Origin: Echiichthys vipera
Lineage: Eukaryota; Chordata; Actinopteri; Perciformes; Trachinidae
Reading direction: 5' to 3'
DNA length: 64,000 bases
Assembly: GCA_963691815.1 (NCBI GenBank)
Contig: OY829650.1
Coordinates: 7,237,527 to 7,301,526 of the forward strand
Positions 24,025 to 37,534 of the stretch are shown here, in pieces. How positions within the stretch are numbered: the first letter of the stretch is position 1; each line of letters begins with the position of its first letter. Position numbers and translations under genes: made by a program. The notes under the pieces are model-generated. The model was not told the DNA's origin. It ran no database searches and saw only the letters and a list, made by a program, of their open reading frames with translations.

Positions 24025-25058
24025 AATGGTATAAGAGAGGAAGACAGATTGCAGAGGCGGTGTAACAGTGCGTGTTGATACAGTAAATTTGCATGTAAAA
24101 GGTAGCTCGCAAATTTTTTTCAGTGGCTCCTCTGAATGCGTTTATTTGTATGTACAGTATTTGTGCAAACTGTGATAACCTTGCAGTGCATGATGCTTAT
24201 CAGTGTTGAAGTGAGGGGGCCGAGTAATTTAAGGCGGATTTTCCCACAACTTAAATTGTCTGTGATATTGCTGATGGAGGGCAAAGCTCTTTCTCTATCA
24301 CAACCTAGCTGTGTGTAGCAGTGTGTGAGTGTGAGAGCATGCAAGTCGTTAATCACTTGGACAGTGCTCTGCTTCAACTTCAGTTCAAACTGTCAGAATA
24401 GAGCAAGGACTTCAAACTAGAAAAATAAATGCTGTAATTTTTCCCACGAGCAGGAGGAGCCTTCAGTTTATACATTTGCATGCAGTTCTTCTAAGAGGAC
24501 TGGAGAGAGTTGAGAGGAGAGCTAGACAAAGACAATCAACTTTTTCGAGGTGTATTGTTTCAAAGAAAAACTTCTCTGTAATGAAGCAGCTCTGTCTGAG
24601 ATGTGACTAGAATTCCATTTCATGAAACACTTTTGATTTACAAGCCTTTACCTTGACTCTGCCTTCTCGTATTTTGCTAAAAGCAGTACAGTTCACACCA
24701 TGCTCCAGGGTCGGATTAAGACTCTTTGAGATCCTTTACTTTTATAGCTGGGCCTATGTGTTGTGTTGTTTTATTTTGGTGGGATTTCTCAAAACTGACC
24801 TGTGTAACAGTTGAATATAAATTTGGAAACATCTGTATTGGGTGCTGAAGAGTTTAAGAAAGAGATCTGATAAATAAGCCTGTTATCATGTAGCTGGTGT
24901 GTTTAGATGTGCCATCCTTGTTTAAGACAACACTTTTACTGTTTTTATTGTTCATGGTCGAGGGAAATTAAATTAAATTATTAACATTTAATTTGACAGC
25001 AGTGTTGCCTCATTAGCATATTCTCTGACCTGTGGCGGTATGGGAGAGAGATAGTCAC

Positions 25059-25063
<5 letters not shown>
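24025..25063. other. Plain intron
   Basis: I see no repeat family or coding motif here. Confidence 0.5.

Positions 25064-25118
<55 letters not shown>
25064..25118. repeat. (GT)n microsatellite
   Basis: About 27 uninterrupted GT units, followed by GCACGG. Confidence 0.97.
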
Positions 25119-25119
<1 letters not shown>

Positions 25120-26129
25120 ACGGTTTTCTTACTGGTTTGAAGCCCAAAGGCAGGACTGTTTGAAAAAAGGTGATGGCTCTGTACACCAATCTGAAATTTG
25201 CATTTGAAAATCTGATGGCAGGTATTGGCAGGCCATTGCGAATCAAATCGGACCTACTGTTTTATTGCATAGATAAAACTTGTGGTTACATTTGATGCTT
25301 ATTTATTCATGAATATGTAATGCTTTAAAGGAATATCCAACTTCATACCTTCCACTGTACACGCCTTTACACAGTAGAAATTTTGACATGTTATCAATAA
25401 CATTAATAATGTCTTTATTCTATTAAAGTGGCCAAGTAGGACTTGTGACAGTGAGCCAGCAGGCACAATACCAGGACACTGAAATAGAAGCATTGTTCAT
25501 TTTACTATATTCATGTCTTTCCTGCAGTGCCATATCAAAAATGACCTCAGTGCCAAAGCCTATGCTTCCATTTTTCATTTGTTCAATACCACTACATGCT
25601 TTGAGCGTGTTTTTATTTGCTTCAGAGGGGGAACTTCGCATCCATTCCACCCCGAGGAACCAACTACAGACATATACAACGAAAAAGATAAGCTGGCGAG
25701 GTCAGTATAAGTTACCGGGGGTTTTGACTTTCATGTTTGGCTGCCTTGTCTGAGTGTTTTTTTTTGCTCAAAGATATAGCAGCTAAGATACAAGAAGAGC
25801 CAAACATCAATCCTTTTGTCTGGCATAGCTTGTAGTTTTGAACTCAATAAACTGTTTGCATGGTGGAGGATAAATTCAAGCACTCTAAAATGAAAAAAAA
25901 TGTCAAAGTGAATGATCTGCAGTTGGTGCATGCAACAAGCTAATGGTCTCATCAGATCGCTCAAGTGAGAAATACACCCAACGCAATAGGAAGTAGTCAA
26001 GTAGAGCCAGCAAAAAGGGTACTGACCTGTTCTAGCAGCTTATTAAGCTGCCATGACTAATACTTACCTAAAAACACTAACATATAAATGATGTAAAGTA
26101 TGTTTTCAGGTATCACACTGAAGTTTTTT
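25119..26129. other. Plain intron
   Basis: AT-rich, with no recognised element. Short open frames have no motif. Confidence 0.5.
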
Positions 26130-26330
26130 CAGGCACGTCCAGCTGGGAGGAGGCCTCTGGGAAATCCCAGGACCAGGTGGAGAGATTATATCACCACACT
26201 GGCCTGGGAACGCCTCAGGATCCCCCAGTTAGAGCTGGTTAATGTGAAAGGGAAGTTTGGGGTCCCCTGCTAGAGCTGCTGTCCCCGAGACCCGACCCTG
26301 GATAAGAGGCTGAAGATGAGTGAGTGATGA
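26130..26330 (+). mobile_element. 5'-truncated RTE/Rex3-type LINE 3' end
   Basis: GGCACGTCCAGCTGGGAGGA, CTGGCCTGGGAACGCCTCAG and GAGACCCGACCCTGGATAAG, in this order, are the C-terminal coding end and stop region of teleost RTE-type (Rex3-like) non-LTR retrotransposons. The tail is a short GATGAGTGAGTGATGAGTGA run. The reading frame (start ARPAGRRP-like, then W-ERL-IPQ-EL) is broken by small indels. Only the last roughly 200 bp survives, as is usual for a 5'-truncated insertion. Confidence 0.72.
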
Positions 26331-26919
26331 GTGATAAGTTTATACCTACTGCAGCTTTAATAGTACATGACTTTTATTTAAATATGTACTGTACACATCA
26401 TGACACGCAAGTGTAGAGTTGAATGTAACGATCATAATATATCAAAATTAAACAAAGAATGAAATAAAATACCATAAAGCAGCCTGGTTTATTGGAAGAC
26501 ATTGACCACCTACTGATATGATCATTTGACAATATTGAGAAAATGACGGCCATTTTGAATTCTTTCCAGAAGGGGTATGTCAATCTCAGGTCAAGTAGTT
26601 TTCTGCCAATCATACAAATAATTAAAATTCAATAAATGACTTTCAACTTTCATGTATATAATGTATAATGCTTTCATGTATTTTTGAATATGAACAAAAG
26701 TTTTGTTTTTTTTAAGGGAATTGGCTATTTTTTTCTAAATTGCATTGTACTGCTTCAAGTGATTATCCATAAAAATTAATAATTTTGCTTTTATCTCTGG
26801 AACTTCTTGTTCCCCTGCCACCATTTTCTACATATATTCTGCTATAACTTCAACAAGACCAACTTGCAGAGACACACGGCGGTTCATAATTTTAGTAATC
26901 GCTTTAGGTAATGACGGGT

Positions 26920-27320
26920 ATTCAATTCAATTCAAAGCAGTTTATTCATCCCCACGGGGCAATTTTAAAAGGGTGAATTACAGTAGCTTTAAAAATCAAC
27001 AAACATTAGCAGCACATAAACTGCACAATTAACCAACATCAGCATTTCACAGACACCCTGCACAATCGCACAACACAGACCGCACATCAACATTCAACAC
27101 ATAGCAAAGGTTTTTAAAGTGCTTCCTTCGTGCTTCAGTTAAAAGTGCATGTAAAGGTAATTCCATGATTCAGTGATCAGCATTAAGAAGCTGGACAGAG
27201 CCGGGGATGAAGGTTGCCTTTCTCCTCTGTGTCCGGCAACCCAAACAGCGGAGTCTGTGACCTGAGGGGAGCCACTCAAACTCAGGAAACAGGATGTGAG
27301 GGGGGTCCTGAATAATCCTG
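26920..27320 (-). mobile_element. LINE 3' fragment with reverse-transcriptase ORF end, minus orientation
   Basis: On the minus strand, about 27170-27280 encodes FEWLPSGHRLRCLGC, then RRKATFIPGSVQLLN and a stop. This matches the end of the ORF of Rex1/CR1/L2-like LINEs, whose canonical form is LLPSGRRYR...N-R...SF-P--I-LLN. The 3' UTR follows, ending in GCCCCGTGGGGATGAATAAA and a TTGAA repeat tail (26921-26936). Upstream coding sequence is lost. Compare the related copy at 31582-31985. Confidence 0.65.
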
Positions 27321-27784
27321 TGGTATTAAATTAATGTAATGGGCCTTTTGGTCATAGAGAGGAAATTTGCAAGGCCTCAGTATAGTGTTTTCACAACATA
27401 AAAACAGATTTATTATTTAACAGGGGTTTCTAACACTTTTGGAAGACACAGACAATGATGTTGTTCTGCTGACAGGGACATCAGCTCAGCTTCTACGTGT
27501 AGTTCTAGAGGACACAGACAAAAAATATGTTGTTTTATTTAATTTGCAGAAAACTGTGGAAGCAAAATTAATGCAAATGCAATTAGTGCAAAGCTTTTAG
27601 TGCTAAAACAAATTGCTGATTTTTCAAATGTTTTACCTATTACATTTCAATTACTACCATTATGTACTTCATGGTCGGTGTTACTGCATTTCTGTTAATT
27701 CATGACAGTATTGTAATTGGAACTGAATCTCATATTACAGATATTAAATATCTGTGTCATTTGGGTAAATAAGTACAGTGTTAG

Positions 27785-27920
27785 GTATTGCTGCTCACAG
27801 ATTTCTTGAGAACTACTCATTCACACAACTTCACACTTGACGCTGTGCTTCATTGACTCGTCAGCAGTATACCCGCCAAGTGTGAAGTTGATCAGATGAA
27901 CGGTTAATGAGAAAATCAAA
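27785..27920 (-). repeat. Teleost interspersed repeat with 13-bp inverted repeat
   Basis: AACTTCACACTTG (27827-27839) and CAAGTGTGAAGTT (27877-27889) form perfect inverted arms. On the minus strand the phrases CACACTTGGCGGGTATACTG and CTGACGAGTC fit a common fish repeat usually seen as CTTCACACTTGGCGGGTGTA. Non-coding; class not assigned. Confidence 0.55.
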
Positions 27921-30900
27921 GAACAGACATACTGTATAGACAGAGAGTCCTTACATTTTAATTAGACGATGGCATGGAAACATTGACTAAGAAAGCTACA
28001 TTTCACAAACACTGAGGATTCATTAAGGGATAATTACATAGTATTTGTTGTCTGGCCTCACACAACAATAGCTATTGTGGCATTGTGACATTACCAATTG
28101 AGTGACTGTGACATAAAGTCAGACAGAATCGGCGGTATCAGCTTGATCACATGGCAGTGCACCTGTTAACTCTCTGTAATAGGTGTCCCGCTCTGTTGTT
28201 TTGTTCTCTGCTCTTGCATTTAACTTGTTTGGAATTATACCTCTTAGGGAGCAATAACAAAACAGCCCTGACACCAAAGTACAAAAAAAACCCAACAACA
28301 TTCGATTTCTCTATAAAACAATCTTTTCATAAGTTGCATTAAATGAGGCAGAGTCAATTTAAAATCAAATGACGCATCAGCTAAGTTGTGTTTTGCCACT
28401 ACCAAAAGAGTGAGGTAGTAAAGATGTCATCCTCACCGCTCATGCTCTGCCACTACGAATGCATCTCACACCACGTGAATATTATAGCTGCAATTAATCT
28501 TTAGCTTGTGTTCAGTTTTGTCTGCCTTTAAGTTATGCTTTGCTGGGTCTGGGCAGTCTACTGAAATGACCCCTCCTCCCACCTCCTCCTCACTTCTTCA
28601 GTGAAACTGACTTCTCTGATAGAAATGCATTATTCATTCAATTTCTATCTGACCCTAATGTTAACAGAACAATTGTTCAGAAATGACTTCTTTCATTCAT
28701 GTCTTTTTGTTATATAAGCAAGCCTTGATAGTGAGTTTTAAGATGCAAAAGTGTGAATGGTGGAAGTGGACAGGAACTCCTCTCTAAAACAACTGCCATT
28801 ACATTACCCATCACGCAATTACACTTCAAAAGGAAAGTGGTCGTTATTTAGATTTACAGATATACATGAATGAATCACTACCTCCAGATTCATTAATATC
28901 TTATCTCCCAGCCTGTTCAAAAAACACATCATTATCTACTAGATAATCCTCAATTCTGAGTCATACAGGAACTAGGTATAAATGATTCGTCAATTATCAG
29001 ATTGTTCCTGCTTTGCTTCCTCACTTGTCCCTTAGTAAATACTGTATATTATATTGTCAACATACACACACATGATACAGGCAGGTTTGGTGTGACAAAC
29101 AACTTCCAAGGATACCATTATCTCCCTTACCTGCATCATGGAAAAACATCCATTAATCTGCTCAATAGTAGTGATCAACTCCAGAAAGTGCACATGAATC
29201 ATCACATTTGTAAGTTTTCTTCGGTCTATTGATGTCATGACTGAGAAGAGATGATGTGCTTCCTGGACAAATATCCTTTTATTATCATGGAAAAACATGT
29301 ACTTATCTTCTCCAGTTAATCAACTAATTGCACCCTTGCAGTTTTGCAGTGAGGATAACTGGCATTCGTGATTATTATTTTTTAACACTCATGTAAATGT
29401 GTTTCATTCAAACACATACTTTTCTTGACCTTACTTGGATTAAAGATAACAGGCATTTATTTACTTTTCCAGCTAAAGATGAATAAGCTACACTATCAAC
29501 TTTTGGATGTTATCATTATTTATTCACTTAGCCAATAAGTGAAACTATGAAATGAAAAGATAATTATATTTATAAATATATATATCTACGTGGGATGCCT
29601 AATCAGGTAACTGTTTCTTTAAAAGTCTCATATTTTGCTAATTCCTGGAGATAACTTATCTGCATCGACATTGTAATTTGGTAATGACTTTCATTTTCTA
29701 CCTATTTGATAGTATAATTGTGACATCAGAACTGTACGGAAGTCCTGATTGGGCATCTTGATACTTTGATTGTATTTATAAAGCACCTTGACCACTTTAT
29801 AGTAAAGTATACTGCTTCCAAAAAACATGGCATATTTGGTGGCTGCATCGCATTGTCACCAACGAATATTGTTATTTATGCAGACTATCAGACAAAGACT
29901 ATCTGCAAAATCAATTTAATTCAAATTGCACTAGAAAGTCGGAAAGTTACATCATGTTTGTTAATTAATGGGCATAAGAACAATCAAGTAGTGGATTGTA
30001 AAAAAAGGACCTCAAAGATGCAGCTCACAGCTGTTCAAATGAAATGTAAAATGTATGTGATTTTATCGCTATTTTGATCACAGCAACATCAAGGCAAGCC
30101 AAACACTTTTTGAAGATTTTCATCTCAAGTGCTGATCCTCAATCAATATACTGTAAGTCCAGGGTGTTCTCTGATGTAACTCAGGGTCTGTTGGTTCATC
30201 TTTAATTCTGTCTGCCAGCCCAGGCTTTGGCTGTGTGGCACCCTGCCAGGACGACGCTAGGAGGCAGAAGTACGGATCTGTCAGTCTGAAACACCGACTG
30301 ATGGCTGTTATCTCCTCCCAAGCAAACACCGTCTTCATTAAGGGTAAACTTATCCAATGTCACACTACATATTTTATTCCTTTGAAGGTGGAAAGTTGAC
30401 AGTATATCTTTGCATGCCAAAAACAACTTTTAGTGCAACACTTTGGTAATGATGTCTTATTTATCAGAGAATGGCAGCCAGCATGGTTTATTGAGTTGTG
30501 ATGTGATTGGTTGATTCAGTTGGATGCACTTCTTCCATGCAATTAGGAGAAAAGTTTATCTTGGCACTTCTTTTAATTCATTCATTATGGAGATTCAGTT
30601 CCCGTTCAGTTATATAGTTGTCTCACTGACATACCAATTAAAATTACAGCAATGAATCTTCAAAAGATAACAAGTCTTTCACAAGTTAGATACAACTATT
30701 TATTTATTTCAAATGGGATCATTCTGCTATAAACCACAACTGCATGTGTGATATGAATCACACATTTAAAAATGCACAGGCACTAGTTGGACACCATAAA
30801 CACCTCCTTTATAAAGAGAACCAGATCTTCTCTAAACACATTGCACCTTTCACTTAGGCCAGAGCAGAAGCTTAGACAGCTCTTAAATATTCAGCATAAC

Positions 30901-31201
30901 TGTTCATCTACTTTAAAGCACAACCCCTGCAGTGCTGTGGACTTGGCAACAAATGATTTAGTGTTGCCTCTTTTTCACTCTTGGATCTTTAAAAACTGTG
31001 TTCAAGGGTTGTCTATGTATATATTGCTCTGTCTCATGTAGCACTTTGAAAATTTTAGTTTTGCCTGCAGGCTGCTTTGTGATTAGCCAATATATGTGCT
31101 GTGGTGTATTCAGATGCTGTGTGAACCTTGAATGTAAATATTTAGAAGTTGTCTGCTTAATGTTTGTCTTATGGGTTTGATTTCCTGACAGCACAGCTCA
31201 T
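27921..31201. other. Plain intron
   Basis: AT-rich with no recognised mobile element. Open frames are short and motif-free. Confidence 0.5.
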
Positions 31202-31220
31202 AGAGAGAAAGAGAGAGAGA

Positions 31221-31309
<89 letters not shown>
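31202..31309. repeat. (GA)n microsatellite, 108 bp
   Basis: An almost pure GA array with an early GAGGGA interruption. Homopurine mirror repeats of this length can form triplex (H-) DNA. It produces a spurious Arg-Glu or Ser-Leu repeat frame. Confidence 0.98.
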
Positions 31310-31311
<2 letters not shown>

Positions 31312-31581
31312 GTTCTAATGTGGAGCATACTGGAGTAACTCGAACTTTGAATCAAAAGTGTTAAATTCTCGGGTCAGCTAAAATATAGCTCAGTTATGTA
31401 ATGAGCAATAAAGAAGAGGTCAGCACCTCATCAAGGGACACACTTCATAGACTTTAATGAAATAATAACATTAAATTTATGTGCTGTTACAAATGCCACC
31501 ATACGACGGATTGGCACACTATAGAGCAACAAACTAAACCAGAATAGAATAGAATTTAACCCAATATCTGGTCCGGCTGTC

Positions 31582-31985
31582 AAATTCAATTCAATTTTCA
31601 TTATTTTCTGTGAGGAACTTAATTTGTGCAGTGGACAAGAGAAATACAGCAACCATCAAATATGCAGACAATGACATACAGTATAAACACATACAAATTA
31701 GGATATAAGGCTAATAAAAAGCATTAAGGCGAGAAGCAGTAATTGTGCAACAGTACAGTGGGGGCTTTCAGTCAGTTTGTCATCCCTGAATGGATCAGGC
31801 TGGAATAGAGGAAGACGTAAGGAAGTTAAGAGTTCAGTAGCTGGATGGAGGAAGGTATAACTAGATGTGGCATTTCTAGTTCTGAGGGGCAGTAAACCTA
31901 AAGTGGTGTCCACAGTGCAAGAGGCTGTAGTAGGTGTTAAGGATGTGTGTGGTGTCTTTACTGTCTACGAGTCCGTAAGCCCGTA
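31582..31985 (-). mobile_element. LINE 3' fragment, minus orientation (second copy)
   Basis: The fragment begins at low coordinates with a CAATTCAATTCAATTTTCAT tail. On the minus strand it includes GLLPLRTRNATSSYTFLHPA (about 31820-31900), a decayed version of the LLPSGRR...N-----F-P LINE ORF terminus, followed by a 3' UTR with several AATAAA-like runs. Same clade as 26920-27320 but more divergent. Confidence 0.55.
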
Positions 31986-34194
31986 ATCTATAGTAAAGCC
32001 CATTCACATGACAGAACAGTGGTTAGTGAGGGGAAAAAAAATAGATATGAGGGATGGAGAGACAGAGGTAGACGGCACATCTCTTTAAGCTGACTTGCAG
32101 CCCTCCTGTGTAATTACAAAGAACAATGTTCTCCCATGGTGAGGTGGAGGTGGAAGCAGCCCGGCAATTATCCCTCGGGTGCCTCTCAAAGGTAAGCGAC
32201 ACAGACGACATTTCTCAGTACGTGGGAACCATTCTCTGGCCTTTGAACTACTTAAAGTTGTGATGCCGCTGTCAGCTTTCCGTACTGGGATTCCACTTTA
32301 CGTTCACAAGCTGAATTGCAAATATTGCTCTGTGTGTGTGTGAGTGCAACTGTGTGAGCGGCATCTTTAGAGTCAGGAAGAGGAGAGCTTTTGTCCAGAG
32401 CTTATTACCCAGAGCGCACAGCAGCTAGACATATCTGGCATTCAGGTTCTTGGCTAATGAAGTGCCTTGTCAGAGTGTATGTGTGTGTGTGTGTGTGCGT
32501 GGGTGTGTGTAGAGTTTCCCACTGAGACATTACATTTATTTGTACTTTCCCAAACCATTGGTTTGGAAAGATTATACTAACACACACACACACACTTATA
32601 AAGGCCTGTACTGAGGTACACAGGACAGTCACTATAAGGGCTGGATCATGAATATAATTATTTTCAACCACATTTTAAACAGATCAGCCAGATGTCACTT
32701 CAATCTCAAGAAAATAATATGACCATGCTTCTCCAAAGAACTTAATGACAGCAATGTTCTATTGAGTGCGTCTGTTCTAACAATACTTGTTGATAAATGA
32801 CCATGATCAGAAATGCCATATTATCCGACATAACACGCACAACATTTCAGGGGACACTTAATTTTTAAAACAGTCCCCCAGAATATGTGACAGCATCATT
32901 TCCATGCTCTGTCGTGATTGCAGCATTGTTACATCACTAAATTGTCATTATAGCATATCTAGTCTCTTGTCAAACCCACATAGGCAACATATTCACAGTT
33001 GCCAAAGGTAAGGTAAAAGCCTATTTATCCTACAATAATGACAGCGAAGCCCCTAGCCAAAAAACATTTTTTTTTGTTTTTTTCCCAAAACAGCTTCCCA
33101 GACAGAAATTTCATCTCCAAATGCCTGAGACGAATACTTCCAGGGACAATGAGAGGCATGTAGCGCTCCCTGCACCAGACATAGTGAGCACAAAGTGATG
33201 TTTACATTCTCCTGTCTGCTCTGACATGTGGGAGAGAAGTTAAGCTGCGGTGGTCTCCAAAATGAATGAGTCGCCCAAGGCCTGCTCCTGGATAGCGGTG
33301 ATCCCGAGCTCACTGGCCTTGCCACGACAAATGTGTGTACTTGTGCACATCGGAGTGCCTGCATGCGGTTATGATGTGTTTTAGCGCTTCAGGGCTTGTT
33401 TTTTTCAGCACAGACAGGAACTTGTCAGGATGTTTCCCAAAAGTACACCAGATATATGCTTGTGATTTCCCTGTGACTGAATGCATGTAGAAAAGCCATT
33501 AAACAGGAAGTGTTGACAGGTGTACCATATGCCTTGCGGGGCTTCAGGGGTCTTGTTTGTACAAATAAGACATGTGATGTGAGCAAATAGCATTCAAAAT
33601 ATAAGGTCTAATTTGATGCAACAACTTTAATGAAGATCTCCTGGATGCTGCTGAGGGAAGTGATTCGATGTTTCAAAGACTTGATATATATTTCTGTTAG
33701 CATAGATTGATAAACAGATGGATGGGTAGAGAACAGATGAATGAATGACAAATAACATACTGAGATGAATGACAGGCTTATGTTTGATGGATATTTTTGT
33801 TGTGTTATATACTGTAAGTGCACCGACAGATTGTGCTGCAGCATTACCTCCCCACACCTGGCATCCATGCTGTGCTGACAGCTGTTCATTCACCCATCAT
33901 CTTCATCTAACACAAGATATATGAGCTACAGCTAACCCTACATTATTATAAACTTAACCGAATTACAAGCCAGTTCCCACTTGTCAATAATGTCAGATTG
34001 CGTTGCTAACAACAGAGATTCAACAGTTGTTGGGAAATAAATGAGGCGCATGTGTATTCATTGGTCTGGTATTTAAATCAGTACATTATCATATATTACA
34101 GTTCTGCCTCCACAGTGTTTGATCCTACTGCCAAACCGAGGGGGGACGTGCGTAGGCTATGTATTCACTGTATGTATAGTGCATGAGAGTTTGA
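31986..34194. other. Intron with small TG/CA runs
   Basis: Contains an imperfect (TG)n run at 32475-32510 and a short (CA)n run near 32579-32594. No gene or transposon was recognised. Confidence 0.5.
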
Positions 34195-34325
34195 TGAGAT
34201 TAAACTGTATTGATCCTTATGGGGAAATTAAAAGGGTCGTAACAGCAGCAGAGGTTTGTTAAAACATGTCCTCGATATTGGTACGGATAATAAAATAGGG
34301 GCAGTACAGTGCAGATGATAGATAG
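34195..34325 (-). mobile_element. Retroelement 3' tail, minus orientation
   Basis: On the minus strand the block ends with AATTTCCCCATAAGGATCAA, then TACAGTTTAATC. This is the L2/RTE-like tail shared by teleost LINEs and their SINEs. It is too short to assign a family. Confidence 0.45.
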
Positions 34326-34384
34326 AAAAACACTAAATAAATACATTTAAATACCAGTCAAGACCCAACCACACAAGGGACAGG

Positions 34385-34775
34385 TTTTATAATACAGCGA
34401 TTTCTCATTGACCCCCATGTTAAATAGGCCGCTTTTCAAAGCACCTATTTAAGACCTAGAAAAAAAATAAATAAATAAACGTCCCTGAAAAAAATCTCAA
34501 CATTGACTCCCACTCCCGCCCACGCCTGTTTATCTAGAAGTGTGAGCTGTTAGCCTCAAGGACGTAGCTCCTGGCGGTCGTGCTAATGTTGCTAATTCGG
34601 TAAACATCAGCCAGATGGACGTATCCCCCCCCCCCCCCCCCCCCCAACGTCACATTAATGCCCTTTTTTGGGTCAAAATCTCAAGATGGCGACTCCCATT
34701 GCTGAGTACAAGTAGATCAATTTGAATTAATTGACATCTACGTAGAGACTACATCCATTTTACATACTTTCTATG
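34385..34775. repeat. Teleost interspersed repeat containing a C21 tract
   Basis: TTTCTCATTGACCCCCATGT at the left and CATCTACGTAGAGACTACAT plus CATACTTTCTATG at the right resemble the ends of a frequent teleost non-autonomous element. The middle includes CAAGATGGCGACTCCCATTG. No ORF. Boundaries are approximate. Confidence 0.45.
34625..34645. repeat. Homopolymer C21
   Basis: Twenty-one consecutive C residues. The minus strand is an uninterrupted G run able to form G-quadruplexes, and the length is likely polymorphic or assembly-sensitive. Confidence 0.97.
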
Positions 34776-35161
34776 ATACCAGAGGGATTTTCAATCTAGT
34801 ACGCAACAGCTGGAAGGATATTAACACCACATATGAAGTGCAAAGCAAAGGCACACCTGCAGGGTGCATATTGTGAATATCTCTCAACTATATTTTAGAC
34901 TCACAGATAGAGATGACATGATATCACAGCCACATATGTGAAATTAAAAGACTGATTTAGCATTGTACTCATGTAACACCAGCCTTTTGGACACACAATA
35001 ATCAGTTTATAAAAACAAGGATACAAATTAGTGCGTTAGAATATATTGTCTTTTTTATTCCACATATTATTCTTCCTTGTCTGACTAGTAAATGGACTGC
35101 ATTCATGTAGTGCCCTTCTACCATAACAAAGTGCTGTACAATTGCCCACCATTCACATGCA

Positions 35162-35163
<2 letters not shown>

Positions 35164-35252
<89 letters not shown>
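35164..35252. repeat. (CA)n microsatellite, 89 bp
   Basis: A pure CA array of about 44 units, flanked by ATTCACATGCAAG and TGTATACAG. Confidence 0.98.
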
Positions 35253-35254
<2 letters not shown>

Positions 35255-36882
35255 TATACAGAAATGGTATAAACATGTGGCTTTATACAGGCTTCATTGT
35301 GTAGTATTGTTCGGTTAGTTAACTGTTTATTTCTAAGAGAAAGCAGAATAAAGCAAACTAACAACTACAACAGGGTGCGTTCAGGGTTGTGCAAGCTATT
35401 TATAAAGCTTGTTAAGTCCCTTTTAATGCCAGTTCAAATGGAATTTAAGACCTTTTAATTTCAAAGTGAGCCTGAAGATTAAAACAGTATACATCCATGC
35501 CTGCACAGAAATTGTCTTAAACCGAGTGAAGCAAAGACAAGCCACCGTGTTTTTATGAGCTCTAAAACCAGATCTCAAAAGGCACAGCCAACTATGCAGT
35601 GTATGTTGACAGTTTTTTATCCTGACGGGCTGTAGCTAGAATTGCTTACTGTGTAACAGCCAAGGCTCTTGCAAAAAGTGTCACAAAATCAGTTTCTCCA
35701 GTTTCTCCAATGCCAGGTCCTATACGGTAGGTGCTCAGCCTAAAACATTACACATGCCTATTTCCTGCTGTTTGTTTCACTGTCTGCTGGTTGGCAGGAT
35801 GTCTCAGGAAGTAGAGTTTTTAATGGGATGTGGTGGAAAGAAATACCTACCTATTAGTTTTTGTGAGTATCCAGGGAAATATTGGGTTTATAACCTCTGA
35901 ACTGTGACTTAAGCATTTTTGAGCATTTGTTTTCTACATTTCTTAGTTCACACTTAATCTATAAGTATTTACCAAACCCATTACTTCCCTACTTTAGAGC
36001 GGTTTCTATAAGTCAAACCATGCTGGCTCCCTTTTGACAGCGGAAACGCACAAACATGTATGAGGACATTTTGCTGCACATAAATACCGCTATTTGCAAA
36101 GAAACAGTAGAGTAGATACAGTCTTTTTGCTTCTTGAAGAGACTCACTATCGCTCACCACCTTGTCAGCTGTCTTGTTGCTGTCTTCTTCTTTGCTTAGA
36201 TATCCCAAACACTTCCATTTTGCCTCAGACTATCGTCCCCAAACTATGATTATTAACACCCCATGTGGCAAATGTTCATCAAAGTCTGGCACGTAATAAA
36301 ACCTTATTCATAATGTGGATGTACAACCATGCCTGTGTGTATGTGTGTATGTGTGTGTGGTGCAATAAAACTGAGTGAGTGAGTTGGGACTGATGCGTAT
36401 TAAAGCCACACAGCAACATTTGGGAGTTGTTTTGCCTTCTAAGGGCCTGGAATCTGCCAACTGTGGATAACAGCGCTTCAAGTATGCATATGAGGATCTT
36501 TTAACAATACTGAAACTCTCTTGACAGAGTGTTAGTCTCTGTCGTTCCCCGTTGCCGTCTCCATCATGCCTTTCCACGGCGCTATCCCTCTCCTTCCAAT
36601 AATCCCTTCCTTCTCTTTCTTTTTCCTATCACTCCCCCTTTGTTGTCTTAATCATCACTCTTCTCTGGTGAACTGCTCATTGCTCTCCTCTCCTCCAACT
36701 CCCTCCTCCCCTCGTCATGACGGTGGGGCTGTAGCCGGATCCATTGAAATGAACACAACATCCTTCTATCTATCTTGCCACAGGCCATTCCCTTATCCCC
36801 ATTAGACAGGACTTAGGGGAAAGATGCCACCAACAACCGAGTGTTCCGCCCGCCTACGCACACCAAAACACATTTGCATGAG
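35253..36882. other. Plain intron
   Basis: No recognised element. There is a C/T-rich run at about 36570-36720. Confidence 0.5.
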
Positions 36883-36888
36883 CACACG

Positions 36889-36950
<62 letters not shown>
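36883..36950. repeat. (CA)n microsatellite with CG-containing left end
   Basis: A CACACGCACACACGCGCGCA segment leads into about 25 pure CA units. Confidence 0.97.
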
Positions 36951-36953
<3 letters not shown>

Positions 36954-37534
36954 GTGGATACTAAACTTTTTGACACCATGCCTAAGGACAAGCAAGAATG
37001 TTCTTTTTATATAGTTTATGTTTCACATAAAACTAATACTATAGGCATGATTCAACTGATAATCTTGCAGTGTTCTAATTTTGATAATTTTCTTTGCCCA
37101 ATATGGTTTCGGCATTATGCTGTTGTTTTTAATAAGCCAGCAGTATTAGTTATCATTTTGGATTCAATTTGAGGGTGCAATGAGCCATGGTTAAACCCAC
37201 TGAGTGGACATTTTAATACGTGTTTGTAATGTTATGAAAATATTATCATCACACTTTCACTCTAATTCTGCTCTGCTGAGCATGCCTTTATGAAGCTAAC
37301 AGTTCACGTTATTAATGATGACTGTTCTTTTTTTTTCTGTTTCTTTCAATTTTCTGGTAAACTTGCTTGTTGTTGCTGCTTGATCTAAAAAATCAAAAAG
37401 AAGCCGGAAATAGTTAAATCAATAAGAATAGAAGATCCACCATAGTTTGCTTCCTCTTCTCATGTTCCTCCACCTTTTTTTCATAAGACATCACCCCTAA
37501 ACAAACCAACCCAATACTACACAAGAAAATCAAT

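Noticed and set aside
25445..25753. Plus-strand open frame of 102 codons with a transmembrane-like start
   Set aside because: A second frame over the same region is equally open and neither has a recognisable family motif.
31110..31364. Arg-Glu and Ser-Leu repeat open frames
   Set aside because: Direct read-through of the (GA)n array.
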